Origin: Misgurnus anguillicaudatus
Lineage: Eukaryota > Chordata > Actinopteri > Cypriniformes > Cobitidae
NCBI RefSeq assembly: GCF_027580225.2
Contig: NC_073339.2
Coordinates: forward strand, 41,096,501 to 41,160,500
Direction: 5' to 3'
DNA length: 64,000 nt
Shown here: positions 1 to 10,240 of the stretch, one piece after another
Layout of the letters: each line of letters begins with the position of its first letter
How positions within the stretch are numbered: position 1 is the first letter of the stretch
Program-made: the position numbers and the translations under genes
Notes under the pieces: model-generated
What the model was told of the DNA's origin: nothing
Databases searched by the model: none
Seen by the model: only the letters and a program-made list of their open reading frames with translations

Positions 1-2353
1 AGAATGTGTTTTTTATTGTTTTATGGCCCAGCTCCAAAACCAAAACTTGTCCACCTGTCCTACACTTTATTATATCTTTAACTGGAATTCCATCAATGAA
101 TGTGTCATCACATTTATGTAGTGACATTATCTCACATTTGGACAAATTTAGTTTTAATCCAGAAGCACACGAGAATTGTTGAATTATCTGAATGGCTATA
201 GAGAGCTGACTTTTATCTTTTAAAAAAAGAGTGGTGTCATCAGCTAGTTGAGACATTTTAATTTCCCTGTCAAAGATCGAAATACCTTTTAAATTCTGAT
301 TGTGCATTATACTTAAAGACAATAATTCAGTCACCAAAATAAATAAAAAAGGGGAAATCGGGCAGCCCTGTCTGACACCACGTTTTATAGAAAATCTTTG
401 TGAGGTGAACATATTAACTATGACAGAGCTAGAAATTCCTTTATAAAACATTTCAATGATATTAACAAACGAAGACCCAAAACCAAACAATTTAAGAGAT
501 TGCAGAAGAAATTCATGCTCAATGGTGTCAAAGGCCTTATAAAAGTCTAGGAAAAGTATAATAGCATCAGATTTCACAAAGTCAGCATAATCCAGTAAAT
601 CTAAAACAAGTCTTAAGTTATTACTAATGTGTCTGCCTTTTACAAAGCCCGATTGTGTTTCTGAAATAATATGATTAAGCTTAACTTTCAATCTATTTGC
701 ATATACCAAGGCCAATACCTTATAGTCAACTGTAAGAAGTGTGATTGGTCTCCAATTATCAATTAAGAGCGAGTCTTTCTCAGGCTTTGGGATAAGAGAA
801 ATAATGCCCTGTTTCATGGATGAAGTCATTTCTCTCTGAACAATGCATTCACTATACATGAGAAGCAAAGGGGAGTGTATTAAATCCCAGAAATGAATGT
901 AAAATTCTACTGAGAATCCATCAACCCCAGGGGATTTATTCTTTTTCATAGATAACAGAGCCAATTTAATTTCCTCTGTTGTCAAGGTGGCCTCACAAGT
1001 ATCTTTAAAATCATCATCGATGATAGGAATATGACTCTTAATTGTTTCCAAAAAATTCTCACAATTATCCATATTAAATTCAGAAGTATAAAGGTCATTA
1101 TAAAAGGCAGTAACAAAATTAGAAATTAACTTTGGATCCATGCACCTGACACCATTAATGTTAAGAGCCGTCAATGAATTTTTCCTGCAATTCCTCTTTT
1201 CTAATGCAAAAAAATAACTGGAATTGGTCTCTCCTTCCTCAAGCCATTTTGCTCTAGATCTAATAAAAAAACCTTTAGCCAGGTCTAAATAAGCTTGATT
1301 AATTTGAAGATTTAACTCTCTTAAAAGCAATTCTTCTTCCGGACTTAAATTTTTTTGCAATAAAAAATTTATTTTATTTAATAGTTCACATATATTTTTA
1401 TTTTTAGAGGCTTTTAAATCTTTACTTCGTTTAATAGCAATCTGTCTAGCCTTATATTTAAAGAATTCCCATTTCACTTTATAACTATCCTCCTTTTTTT
1501 GAGAAAATATACTTGAAAGTAAGTTTTTAATACTATCATTAAAGGAAGCATCTTTTAAAAGTGAATTATTAAATTTCCAATAACCACGTAACCTAGGAAT
1601 TTTATCAGTATTGCAACATAATTTTAAACTTATTTGTTTATGATCTGACAGGGGCGCAAATGAGTGAGAAATATCTTTTACAAATGGAAGAGCTGAGCAA
1701 GAGAGTAAAAAGAGATCAATTCTTGATTGGGAGGACCTATTTCTATTAGACCAAGTGAATTCGTGTAAATCAGGGTGAAAAAAACGCCATGTATCAGTAA
1801 GAGAAAATTCTGTACAAAATGATAAAATGTTACTGTTAACATGAAAACTGTCGTTACTTCTGGGAGGAAATCTGTCCAAAGTGTCGTCAACACATTCATT
1901 AAAGTCACCGCCAAGAATAAGAAAAGAGTCAGGGAATTTAACAAGAGTTTCTTTCAGTTCAGAGGTTATCTGAGAGAATAGAGATCTATTATCTGCTCGT
2001 GAATTACAACCATAAATATTGCAAATAATGAAGTTTGAATTATCCTGTTTAAGTGATAAAATAATCCATCTTCCGTCGTCAGATGACTTTACCCCAAGTA
2101 TTTGCCCACTAAATTTGTGCAAAAGAATTAAAACTCCAGCAGAGTGATTAGACCCGTGGCTACAATATATAGTATTACCCCACTGATTTTTCCAAAATTT
2201 TACATCCATTTCACATGAGTGTGTTTCCTGAAGAAGGATTATATCAGACTCACTGCTTTTACAAAACAAAAAAACGGCTTTCCTTTTAACAGCATCACGT
2301 AAACCCCTTACATTTAAAGATATAACAGAAAGAGAGTTAAATTTAACTTCCAT
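1..2353 (-). CDS. L1 ORF2p: endonuclease-reverse transcriptase (partial, no stop in window)
   Basis: I translated the minus strand from the ATG at 2351-2353 codon by codon to base 2 and found 784 codons without a stop. The N-terminal 230 residues form an APE-type endonuclease, with SLNVRGL, LLQETHS, ILGGDFNE and a closing SDH motif. The reverse transcriptase follows, with KNKSPGVDGFS, a NWRPITLL block, GFVKGRHI, the catalytic FLDFYKAFDTI, GVRQGCPISPFLF and ADDTTLF (the second catalytic Asp pair). The C-terminal cysteine-rich segment would lie outside the window. The protein nicks target DNA and copies its own RNA by target-primed reverse transcription. The start codon overlaps a TAA (TAAATG). 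The ORF has no downstream stop here, so ORF finders that require one will miss it. Confidence 0.93.
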   Translation of the reverse strand, partial: MEVKFNSLSVISLNVRGLRDAVKRKAVFLFCKSSESDIILLQETHSCEMDVKFWKNQWGNTIYCSHGSNHSAGVLILLHKFSGQILGVKSSDDGRWIILSLKQDNSNFIICNIYGCNSRADNRSLFSQITSELKETLVKFPDSFLILGGDFNECVDDTLDRFPPRSNDSFHVNSNILSFCTEFSLTDTWRFFHPDLHEFTWSNRNRSSQSRIDLFLLSCSALPFVKDISHSFAPLSDHKQISLKLCCNTDKIPRLRGYWKFNNSLLKDASFNDSIKNLLSSIFSQKKEDSYKVKWEFFKYKARQIAIKRSKDLKASKNKNICELLNKINFLLQKNLSPEEELLLRELNLQINQAYLDLAKGFFIRSRAKWLEEGETNSSYFFALEKRNCRKNSLTALNINGVRCMDPKLISNFVTAFYNDLYTSEFNMDNCENFLETIKSHIPIIDDDFKDTCEATLTTEEIKLALLSMKKNKSPGVDGFSVEFYIHFWDLIHSPLLLMYSECIVQREMTSSMKQGIISLIPKPEKDSLLIDNWRPITLLTVDYKVLALVYANRLKVKLNHIISETQSGFVKGRHISNNLRLVLDLLDYADFVKSDAIILFLDFYKAFDTIEHEFLLQSLKLFGFGSSFVNIIEMFYKGISSSVIVNMFTSQRFSIKRGVRQGCPISPFLFILVTELLSLSIMHNQNLKGISIFDREIKMSQLADDTTLFLKDKSQLSIAIQIIQQFSCASGLKLNLSKCEIMSLHKCDDTFIDGIPVKDIIKCRTGGQVLVLELGHKTIKNTF

Positions 2354-2776
2354 TTAACACGGAAAAATTCTTAAGCTTCTTTAATCTGAATAAACGAAAT
2401 TCTCAATTGAGATAGGAACAATTATATAACCGAACATAATATTCGAATAGGCTACAAATTTAGATAATATATATATAAATATATATTTCACAACCTTGCG
2501 TGTTGCCCAGTACAAGTATGCAAAAAGAACTGAATGTCAGTTTGTAGACAGAACATCATTAAAAATGATAAATAGGCTACATTCAAGAATTTAACGTAAA
2601 CTTTGTGAGTTCAAACGGAGTACCCGAAAGCGATCCATGATAATTGAGGGTATTAACAAAATTTTGTCAATTAGATCGCCCTCGAAAGCAGATTAAACAC
2701 AAAGTCAGGTTTGAAACAACCTACCAGATATAGTGTTATTAAGAGCCATTAACACTGACCACGAGACAAGACTCTT

Positions 2777-3703
2777 TCACACATCAACGTAATTGAATCT
2801 CTTTCCGTCAATTAATGCAAAGGAGCCGCGAAAGGAGGCTTTTTTGCCCTCATCTCTGGCTTTTTTAACAAGAGGCCAAAGTTTCTCTCTGGCGATCCTA
2901 TCTTCTGGTGAAAGGGCTTCGGTGAGTCGCAACTTCTTGTCGAGAAGGAATTTACAGCCTCTGGCAGCTTGCCAAACGGTGTCGCGAAAACGACGAAGTG
3001 CAAACAAAATTATGATGGATCTGTTGGAACCATCCCCTCTCTTCGGGCCAAGACGATGCGCAACGTCAACGGCACCCTCAAGATCATCGCTAATGCCAGG
3101 CACTACGTTGCTAAGGATCTCAATAACAACCCTCCGAGCATCCTCACCGTCCTTCTCTCTCACGCCATGTAATTTTAACGTCCATTTCCAGGTATAGCGC
3201 TTGCATTCTCCAATTTCGGCCTTCATGGTTTTATTCGCACTTTTTAGCTCTTGAATCTCCGTAGCCATAACTTTAAGGGATTCTTTATGCGTTGCTACCT
3301 CAGAAACAAGCTGAGTAACAGTGGAGGACAGAGTTTCAATCTGCTTAGCCGTTGACCCAGTTGTTGTTTCAATTGCTGAAATTTTCTGGAACATCTGATC
3401 GTATTTCCCAGAGAGCTCACGAATGGCCGTCAGAATTTCCATCGAAGTGTCGTTTCCATCCATATGATCTCTTTTCGTTTTCTTTGGCACAGGTTTTAAG
3501 GGAGTATCAGGTAGGGGAATCGCAAGGAGATCATTCATATTTGGATGTGAATCAAACCAGTTGTTATGGTCCTCGGTGTTTTTTGAAGAACCCAAATCCA
3601 CTGAGGAGACGATGTTAACATTCACGTCAGCGTTTTCAACAGGCTCCATAGTTGACGCACGTGTTGTCTCGTTGGAAGTCTGTCTATTTTTCTTTCTGCC
3701 CAT
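2777..3703 (-). CDS. L1 ORF1p-like RNA-binding chaperone (308 aa, complete)
   Basis: A complete 308-residue ORF. A charged, low-complexity N-terminus (MGRKKNRQ...) is followed by a predicted coiled coil (about residues 85-160, heptad-like hydrophobics in ETLSSTVTQLVSEV). Next is an RRM-like domain (about 165-250, containing WTLKLHGV and VDVAHRLG) and a basic C-terminal domain (about 250-308). This is the order known for L1 ORF1p (Transposase_22), a trimeric single-strand nucleic-acid chaperone that packages the L1 RNA. It lies 423 bp upstream of ORF2 on the same strand. There are no frameshifts or stops, which fits an element able to supply both proteins. Confidence 0.9.
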   Translation of the reverse strand: MGRKKNRQTSNETTRASTMEPVENADVNVNIVSSVDLGSSKNTEDHNNWFDSHPNMNDLLAIPLPDTPLKPVPKKTKRDHMDGNDTSMEILTAIRELSGKYDQMFQKISAIETTTGSTAKQIETLSSTVTQLVSEVATHKESLKVMATEIQELKSANKTMKAEIGECKRYTWKWTLKLHGVREKDGEDARRVVIEILSNVVPGISDDLEGAVDVAHRLGPKRGDGSNRSIIILFALRRFRDTVWQAARGCKFLLDKKLRLTEALSPEDRIAREKLWPLVKKARDEGKKASFRGSFALIDGKRFNYVDV

Positions 3704-3866
3704 AGATAAATTAGCGCAAGGCGGGTAATACGAGTAGAAGAATCACTTATACATTTATGTACAAAAAAAAGCCTGTTATTACAGTTATATAATTGTCCTA
3801 TTTCAAAGTTTCCTGATGACACCACCGAAACGCGTCCACCTGTCACACCGCCATCTTGGCCCCCCC
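3704..3866 (-). promoter_or_regulatory. L1 5' UTR with YY1-like site at its 5' end
   Basis: On the element strand the sequence begins with a G-run and then CCAAGATGGCGG (3848-3860 on the plus strand, reverse complement). This matches the YY1 consensus AAGATGGCGGC and sits about 8-18 bases from the presumed transcription start. Human L1 carries CAAGATGGC at nearly the same distance, where YY1 is known to fix the start site. The rest of the leader runs 160 bp to the ORF1 ATG. Promoter function is inferred from position and motif only. Confidence 0.6.
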
Positions 3867-3990
3867 TATACTGTGAACCTTGAATAGTTTTCATGACAAT
3901 TCAGCTCATTTACCTATACCAAAGTGCAGATTTTCACAGGTCAAAGTAACGTGCACCTTCAACTCTATTATTTATTGTTCTCAGGTTAGG

Positions 3991-5290
3991 TTAAAGGTGC
4001 AATTTGTAAGATATTTGCAGTAAAATCTCCAAAAACCACTAGGACAGTGTTATATATTTTGTCCAGCTGATTACTATCAATATCTGTAATGTTTTCAACT
4101 ACTTGTAAATCGTGAGAAAATTTCCATTCAAAACATTGACACGGGGCAGTCTCCTGTCAATGACGTTAATATCCATGTGACCCTTTGTCACCACCTTTAC
4201 TGACGTAAACCACATGAGAACACTGGTCGAGCTCGAAAAAATTAAATGGCGGCCAAGGAAGCGGCTGGAGCACAAATTTAGTGAAAATAAATGTATATTT
4301 TCACTTTTTAAGCATTTTAATTGCATTTCTAGCGAGAAATTAGTATTGTAGTTTTCAAATATGTGATTAGTTATCACAAAGGCGCTCTCTGTTTATATTT
4401 CAAACACACTGCCTTTGAAGTGCGTCGGAAAGCCTTTCTCTGAGCGGCCTTCAGGCCTCCGAGGCCGAAGTCATTTCCTCATGAGGCAGCGAGGCAAGTC
4501 CTCACTGCCTTGAGTTTTCGGACGCAGCCAGTGTTGTGGACAAATGCGGAACTATGCGCTTGTTTATGGACTTATGGATATCTCTGTACCGTCTGCCGCT
4601 GGTTGTGTCAGCTCCTGTAAGCGTACGAGCCAACCAAACGACCCAAGAAGAGTTTGGAACAAAACGAGGGAGGATCAATTTGGTGTTGCATTATCTGGAT
4701 AGAGAGAGCTTCACGACAATATTTAACTAAACCGAGATTCTGATCCTGCTTGTGTTTTACGCGATGGGTGAGTTGTTTTGATTTGTAACCCTTCAAAAAA
4801 CGTATGCTATTATATTGATCACAACATTAGTGTGTAGATTGTAATCAGCGCGTCTTCCCGCGGACGATATGCACATCAAAAGGTATTGTACAGCAATATA
4901 AATGGTCATTTAAAGACACTTCACAATAAGATTTGTACTGTCAATACATTATGTGAAAAATCATTGTAGATTGTAAGTTGAAAACTTAATTCTGAGCTGT
5001 GTTTACCATCGAATTTGGACTAATACTGTAATATCAATATAACAATTTCATTTTGAACATCACATATAAACTTACATAATGAAATAAACAATGTCATCAA
5101 ACGCAACATTTATAAGACTTGATTACCTTATCCATCAACGTGATTTCTCGTTCTCGTCTGATAGATGGCTAAAGTTAAAGACTACAAATCCCATAATTCC
5201 ACGCTGCTTCAGAGCGTCAGTAAACAACATCATTGTTTTTGTTTGATCTGGCGCCATCTTTCGGCGCATAAATACAAATTGTATCTTTAA
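3991..5290. mobile_element. TTAA-flanked DNA transposon, about 1.3 kb
   Basis: The left end TTAAAGGTGCAATTTGTAAG (3991) is mirrored, imperfectly, by the right end whose reverse complement reads TTAAAGATACAATTTGTA (ending 5290). Both ends carry TTAA. The left end is nearly the same as those of the 377-bp element at 17601 and the fragment at 25897, so it belongs to that family. TTAA target sites are known for piggyBac and Kolobok elements. No transposase is readable inside. The remainder of the 3867-5711 interval is AT-rich with no gene that I can support. Confidence 0.55.
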
Positions 5291-5711
5291 TTAAATAGAG
5301 TCCAACTTAAATTAGACACACACTGACTTTTTTAAATTGCTTATGTTTTATTTCAAAGACTCAATTTGTAGCTAGCAAACAACCAATCAATCAAACAGCG
5401 CATAAGAATAAGCAAATCCCTTGGCCCCCATACAATTCCTTAAAGCACAACACAATATAGCAGTTTGTAATTTGTTAACCAGGTTGCTATTTTGCATGAA
5501 TTTGTACAAAACTGTATTTTTCAGCATGATCTGCATTCGCCCCAGTGATGTTTCATTTTTGGGTGAACAGTTCCTTTTACATATAAAACTAGGACCTTAA
5601 TCTTGTTTACAAGTGTAACAAGTTGTAGATTTCAAAACAAAAGGAATACACCATACGTTTATGAAAAGTAATTAAGCTTTTATGGTCTTTGTTATTTGCT
5701 CGACATTGACC

Positions 5712-7205
5712 TCAACCTACAGGTCTTTTGCGATTTATTTCAACATGGACAGCATCTCTGCAATTATTATCAAACAAAATGAAAGACTGAACATTGTAAA
5801 AGCCTTCCAAATCGTCCTCTAAATCTTTCACTGATTTTTGGTCAGGAGTTAAGTTATCATCAGAGTTTATTCCAATGACACCCCCTGAGATTAGTCTGTT
5901 TGTTTTGAGCTCCTTGCAACAGTATGCGCTCCAGAAATGACTAGGCACTCTTACTCTATTTTTCATGTTACTATTACCTGGTACAACCCCTGTTACAATG
6001 TACGCAGTACTTGCTTCACAACGTCTTTGTGCAATAGATGACATATCATTTTCTATCTTCCTCCATTGACCACTGTTAAATGAGCCGTTTTGAGGGGCAG
6101 CATTAGTAAGAGTGAATGTGGCATCTGAACATCCCTGTGAATTTGCATGATAGACTGGAGCCAAGTGTCCTTTATGATAGCCCGTGTTCTCATAGTCTTC
6201 GTTGGAAGCTTGGTTGCTTAAAGTTACCGACTTGCCCCATAGTTCCATGTTTATTCCTTTATTATTATTCTCAAGCTGCAATATGAAATCAAATCAAAAG
6301 TTAAACCTTTGAACCCTTCAATTCATAAAAAGTATACTAACATTATGCTGTGTCAGATTATGTGTCTGTCTGTCTGTCTGAAAAACTGAAAAGCAACTTT
6401 TCTTTTTTACTGTTATATGTTATACTGTAAAAAAAACTTTGCTGCCTTAAAAGTTTTTGTTAAATCAACTCAGATTTACAATTCATGTCAACAGAGATGA
6501 GTTGTCACAACTTATAAAATATAGTTGAGAAAAGTCAACTTAATTTTATAAGTTATAACAACTCACCTGTAGTTATAACAACTCATCTCTAGTTAAGATA
6601 AATAATAGTAAGTTGAAATGGCTTGTAAATCCGAGTTGATTCAACAAAAAATTTTAAGGCAGAAAAGTTTTTTTTTTACAATTTAACATAGATAAATGTT
6701 GATCATTTAATTATAAAATAGTTTAAAGTTAAAAACAAAAAAGTGTAATATATATTTAATAAAAGGAAACACAATACATTTTACCAAATTACATTTTTTT
6801 ACATTTTCTTTAAATAAAATAAAATCGGACAACATCCGATTTTTCATGAACAAAAGGTACAACAGGCATAGTACATGTTTTGCACATTTGTATTTCTGAC
6901 ACTGTTACACAGAGTAATATTTTACTTACCTGAGGTTCAATGTACCATTTGTCCAGTCTATCACACTTAAAGCTTCCTGTATACTTATAAGCAGAATACA
7001 CAGGGATCTTGTTGTTGGTATCATAAAGCGTGGCATAATAATGTGTGTCATATAGAGTCTGGCAGATCTGTCTGTACTGAGGTCCATTAAGTACTGTTGG
7101 TGTTACTTTTTTATAAAAATAATCACCACATTCTGTTTGGAAATTCTGCACAACTTCAGTCGAACCACCAGAGAGAAGCGACAGCATCACCAGAAGATGA
7201 ATCAT
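5712..7205 (-). CDS. ENDOD1-like secreted DNA/RNA non-specific endonuclease, copy A
   Basis: Two coding exons on the minus strand, 6930-7205 and 5712-6275, join in phase 0 at CAG|GTAAGT and TTGCAG|CTTGAG to give 279 aa. Exon 1 encodes a signal peptide (MIHLLVMLSLLSGG) and the family segment IPVYSAYKYTG...WYIEPQ. Exon 2 holds the NUC1_NS nuclease core: KGHLAP with putative catalytic His129, then TNAAPQ with the metal-binding Asn150, and WRKIEN. The usual DRGH of Serratia nuclease reads HKGH here. Six or more cysteines suggest a disulfide-stabilised extracellular protein. An acceptor just 5' of the ATG indicates a non-coding first exon. Fish ENDOD1-like genes commonly occur in clusters; copy B lies 7 kb upstream. 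The substrate is inferred from family. Confidence 0.88.
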
Positions 7206-7479
7206 GATGAATGTGAGATGAATAATTCTGCAAGTAAAAGAACCAAAATGATATATCTGGATAGGTTAAATATAAAGTTTTAATATTTTGCTCATATTAT
7301 AAAAATAGTGTACATTTGAATTTAGTAACTGTAATAAAAGTTAAAGCAAATATAAAATATCTGTGTTAACAAAAGAAAAGAAAATTCAGATCAATTTCAA
7401 TGAAATTAGCTGAAGACAAGCAATAGAAAACACAGATGCATCTATTAAAATGATATATTCTACAGTAGCAAATTTGTCT

Positions 7480-7600
7480 TCTCACCTCTTTTTAAAACAG
7501 GTTATACAGTAGGTGTTCGCTTCGCCCTTCTTTATCCAGTGCTTGTATCCCTTCCTTAACCTGCATATATATAACTCTGAAAAAAATTAAATATGCTCCG
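7480..7600 (-). promoter_or_regulatory. Putative promoter and leader of ENDOD1-like copy A
   Basis: On the minus strand a TATA-like ATATATATG (plus 7563-7572) lies about 350 bp upstream of the ATG. It precedes a possible non-coding exon ending near 7487 (AGAGGTGAGA donor on the minus strand). A block with the same order of landmarks occurs at 10725-11255 without coding exons. The assignment rests on position, TATA sequence and that duplication. Confidence 0.45.
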
Positions 7601-7800
7601 CCTATGGTTAAATTTTACTGACACTGCTAAAATACAAACAGAACTAAAGTCAGTTTGTTATGTTTTAAGTTTGTTAAGGACTTGTGTTTTATCCTTCTGA
7701 TTTCCTAAAAGTACATACTGCATAAAGTTCAATGCATGCTTTAAATTAATTAAAAACATATGAGGTCTAAGAATGTATACGAACATGTGTACATATATAC

Positions 7801-7904
<104 letters not shown>

Positions 7905-8030
7905 TTAATGTTAACTTTTCACCATTCACCCTATGTCATCTTCATGCGAAGCATTGTCTTTGATGATTTCCTGTAGTAACACACTTGTACTCAGTAAATT
8001 GTAGATAGAAAAAATTGTGGTTGATTTACA

Positions 8031-8200
8031 GCAGTGGTCTCAAACTTCCAGCCCTGCGGGCCATTGCGGCTCGCCCTCCCCCTCTGTGAGGACCATGTCT
8101 GCTATCAAAAATATAACAGGCCCACAAGATTTTTATTTATTTAGTTTCCAATTAATTTGATTATTAATGTAAACGTTTAAGGGGTCATTCACAGTCACGT
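8031..8200. mobile_element. hAT-like terminal fragment
   Basis: The sequence CAGTGGTCTCAAACTTCCAG, followed by a GC-rich stretch reading like 'gccctgcgggccattgcggc', has the look of a hAT element end (CAGTGGTTCTCAAA class). No matching right end was found, so only a fragment is claimed. Confidence 0.4.
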
Positions 8201-8244
8201 CTAAAATGTGTGTTAAAGCACTCCTTTTTCCTTTCCAAAGTGCT

Positions 8245-9022
8245 TAAGAAGTTTTTGTCATGACACGGGAGGAGACGCAAACGCAGAGTTCAGAAAATAA
8301 ATAACATTTAATAATAAAATGGAAAACAAAAACACGAGGAGTAACACGATGAACAGGTAAGCAACACAGGAACATCCAAAACATGACACGGGGAGCAGAC
8401 GGTAGTAATGACAATCATCCGGCGACTAGTGTGACACAAACAGCAGTATAAATACACAAAGACTTAACGAGGAACAGGTGTGATGCGGAATCAGTCCGTG
8501 AATTGTCCAGGGGCACGTTCAATCTCACACCGGTACGCAACGTTTTGCTACGGTTTCCGGGTTGAACGACATGTTTCCTGGAAACGGGGTGCAACAGAAT
8601 GCAACAGGTTTTAGAAGCGTTTTCTCTTGTTTGGTGGGTGTGTCAGAAATGTCGGCCCAATCAGCGGCAAGCTGTATAAAACCACGCAGTAGTAAAGAGA
8701 CAGCTCGCTCAACGTGTTCAAGTTAGAATGTTGTCTTTCATTCTGGACGGCAAGGTCAGTGACTGTAACATCGAGGGTATTTTACAGTATTAAACACACA
8801 TTTATAACGATTTCAGCCGGATTTAGAAACATTTAAAAAGAACACAAAGAATGACCTCTCAGCTACCGTAGTTGCAACTCGTGCGTCATCACAACAGGGT
8901 GTTCAATGAATCACCGTTTCTGTTTAATAAACGTTGTGCAACGTTTTGTCGGGGCTGAACGCAGCCCTGGTGACGTAATCGGAGACAAACACAAAACATG
9001 ACACAGACTAGCCGTGACAGTT
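8245..9022. mobile_element. Dispersed fish repeat with TGTCA ends, interrupted
   Basis: The left portion (GTCATGACACGGGAGGAGAC at about 8257) and the right portion ending ACTAGCCGTGACA (about 9020) look like the two ends of one dispersed repeat. They are split by the 8508-8970 inverted-repeat element. No coding potential was seen, and family assignment is from memory of similar fish repeats. Confidence 0.4.
8508..8970. mobile_element. Inverted-repeat MITE (Harbinger-like) with internal promoter-like sequence
   Basis: The left end CCAGGGGCACGTTCAATCTC is mirrored by the right end, whose reverse complement is CCAGGGCTGCGTTCAGCCCC. Inside are GTATAAAA (about 8673) and an ATG followed by a short open stretch and a possible splice donor. 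This suggests an internally deleted derivative that kept the 5' part of an autonomous element. Superfamily is inferred from the end sequence only. Confidence 0.5.
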
Positions 9023-9130
9023 ATCGGGTTAGTTCACGCAAAGTCACAGTTTAAATGCACTCTAAAAAATATTTAACCCAGGGCTGGGTAACTATAGGAC
9101 AGAACGCATTTCTGTGTTAAAATGACCATA

Positions 9131-9218
9131 ATAATGGGTTGTTTTAACCCAACTGCTGGGTTATTGTTAATCAACCATGTTGAAACAACCCAGCAGTTGG
9201 GTTAAAACAACCCATTAT
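9131..9218. repeat. Perfect 32-bp inverted repeat (hairpin)
   Basis: Bases 9131-9162 and 9187-9218 are exact reverse complements over 32 bp, separated by 24 bp. The arm contains GGGTTGTTTTAACCC. It is probably the core of a short dispersed element spanning about 9062-9235. Confidence 0.9.
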
Positions 9219-9235
9219 TTGGGTTACATTATTTG

Positions 9236-10170
9236 GGTAAGCATTGATGGTGCCTTTCCAGATGTGTAAGCTGCCCATGCCACACGCACTCATGCAACCC
9301 CAAACTATCAGAGATGCAGGCTTCTGAACTGAGCACTAATAAAAACTTGGGATGTCCTTGTCCTCTTTAGTCCGGATGACATGGCATCCAAGTTTTCCAA
9401 AAAGAACTTTAAATTTTGATTCGTCTGACAACAGAACAGTTTTTCACTTTGCCACAGTCCTTTTTAAATGAGCCTTGACCCAGAGAAAACACCTGCCCTT
9501 CTGGATAATGTTTAGAGATGGCTTCTTTTTTGACCTATAGAGTTTTAGCCGGCAACGGCAAATGGCACGATGGATTGTGTTCACCGACAATGTTTTCTGG
9601 AAGTATTCCTGAATCCATGTTGTGATTTCCATTGCAGTAGCATTCCTGTATGTGATGCAGGCCACAGGCATCCAGTATGGTTTTCCGGCCTTGACCCTTA
9701 CGCACAGAGATTGTTCCAGATTCTCAGAATCTTTGGATGATATTATGCACTGTATACATGAAAACTTCAAACTCTACTATTTTTCGCCGCAGCATTGGGG
9801 GAATTGGTGATTCTCTGCCCATCTTGACCTCTGAGAGACACTGCCACCCTGAGAGGCTCTTTTCATACCCAATCATGATGCCAATTGACCTAATAAGTTG
9901 CGAATGGGTCCTTCAGCTGTTCCTTATATGTACATTTAACTTTTCTGGCCTCTTATTGCTACCTGTGCCAGCTTTTTTTGGAACATGTAGCTCTCATGAA
10001 ATCCAAAATGAGCCCATATTTGGCATGACATTTCAAATTGTCTCACATTCAACATTTGATATGTTATCTATATTCTATTGTGAATATATGAGATTTGTAA
10101 ATTATTCCATTCCTTTTTTACTCACAATTTCTACAGTGTCCCAACTTTTTCTGATTTGGGGTTGTATATA
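9236..10170 (-). mobile_element. Degenerate Tc1/mariner-like transposon
   Basis: Minus-strand reading of 9240-9770 gives pieces of a Tc1-type transposase: an HTH/insert segment (TYRNATAMEITTWIQEY, NTIHRAICR) and KAHLKRTVAKW leading toward a DDE region broken by stops and frame changes. The far end (about 10130-10170) reads TACAACCCCAAATCAGAAAA, then AGTTGGGACA, on the minus strand, an end typical of a fish Tc1-like family. The second terminal repeat was not found. The element is dead. Confidence 0.65.
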
Positions 10171-10240
10171 TCATTTTGTAAGATGTCAATCTCAGAAATG
10201 GCCCAAAGCCGGTTTGAGTTTGAGACACAGTATGCAGCTA

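Larger units (their letters stand above)
1..3866 (-). mobile_element. L1-type non-LTR retrotransposon, 5' part
   Basis: Read on the minus strand, this is an ordered LINE. It has a GC-rich 5' UTR (about 3704-3866), a complete ORF1 (2777-3703), a 423-bp spacer, and an ORF2 that starts at 2353 and is still open at base 2. The 5' end is placed near 3866, where a run of C on the plus strand (G-run on the element strand) precedes a CAAGATGGC motif, much as human L1 begins. The 3' UTR, poly(A) tail and target-site duplication lie beyond the window, so full length cannot be shown. Lack of stops over 784 ORF2 codons argues for a young copy. The clade (L1 proper or Tx1-like) is not resolved. Confidence 0.9.
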
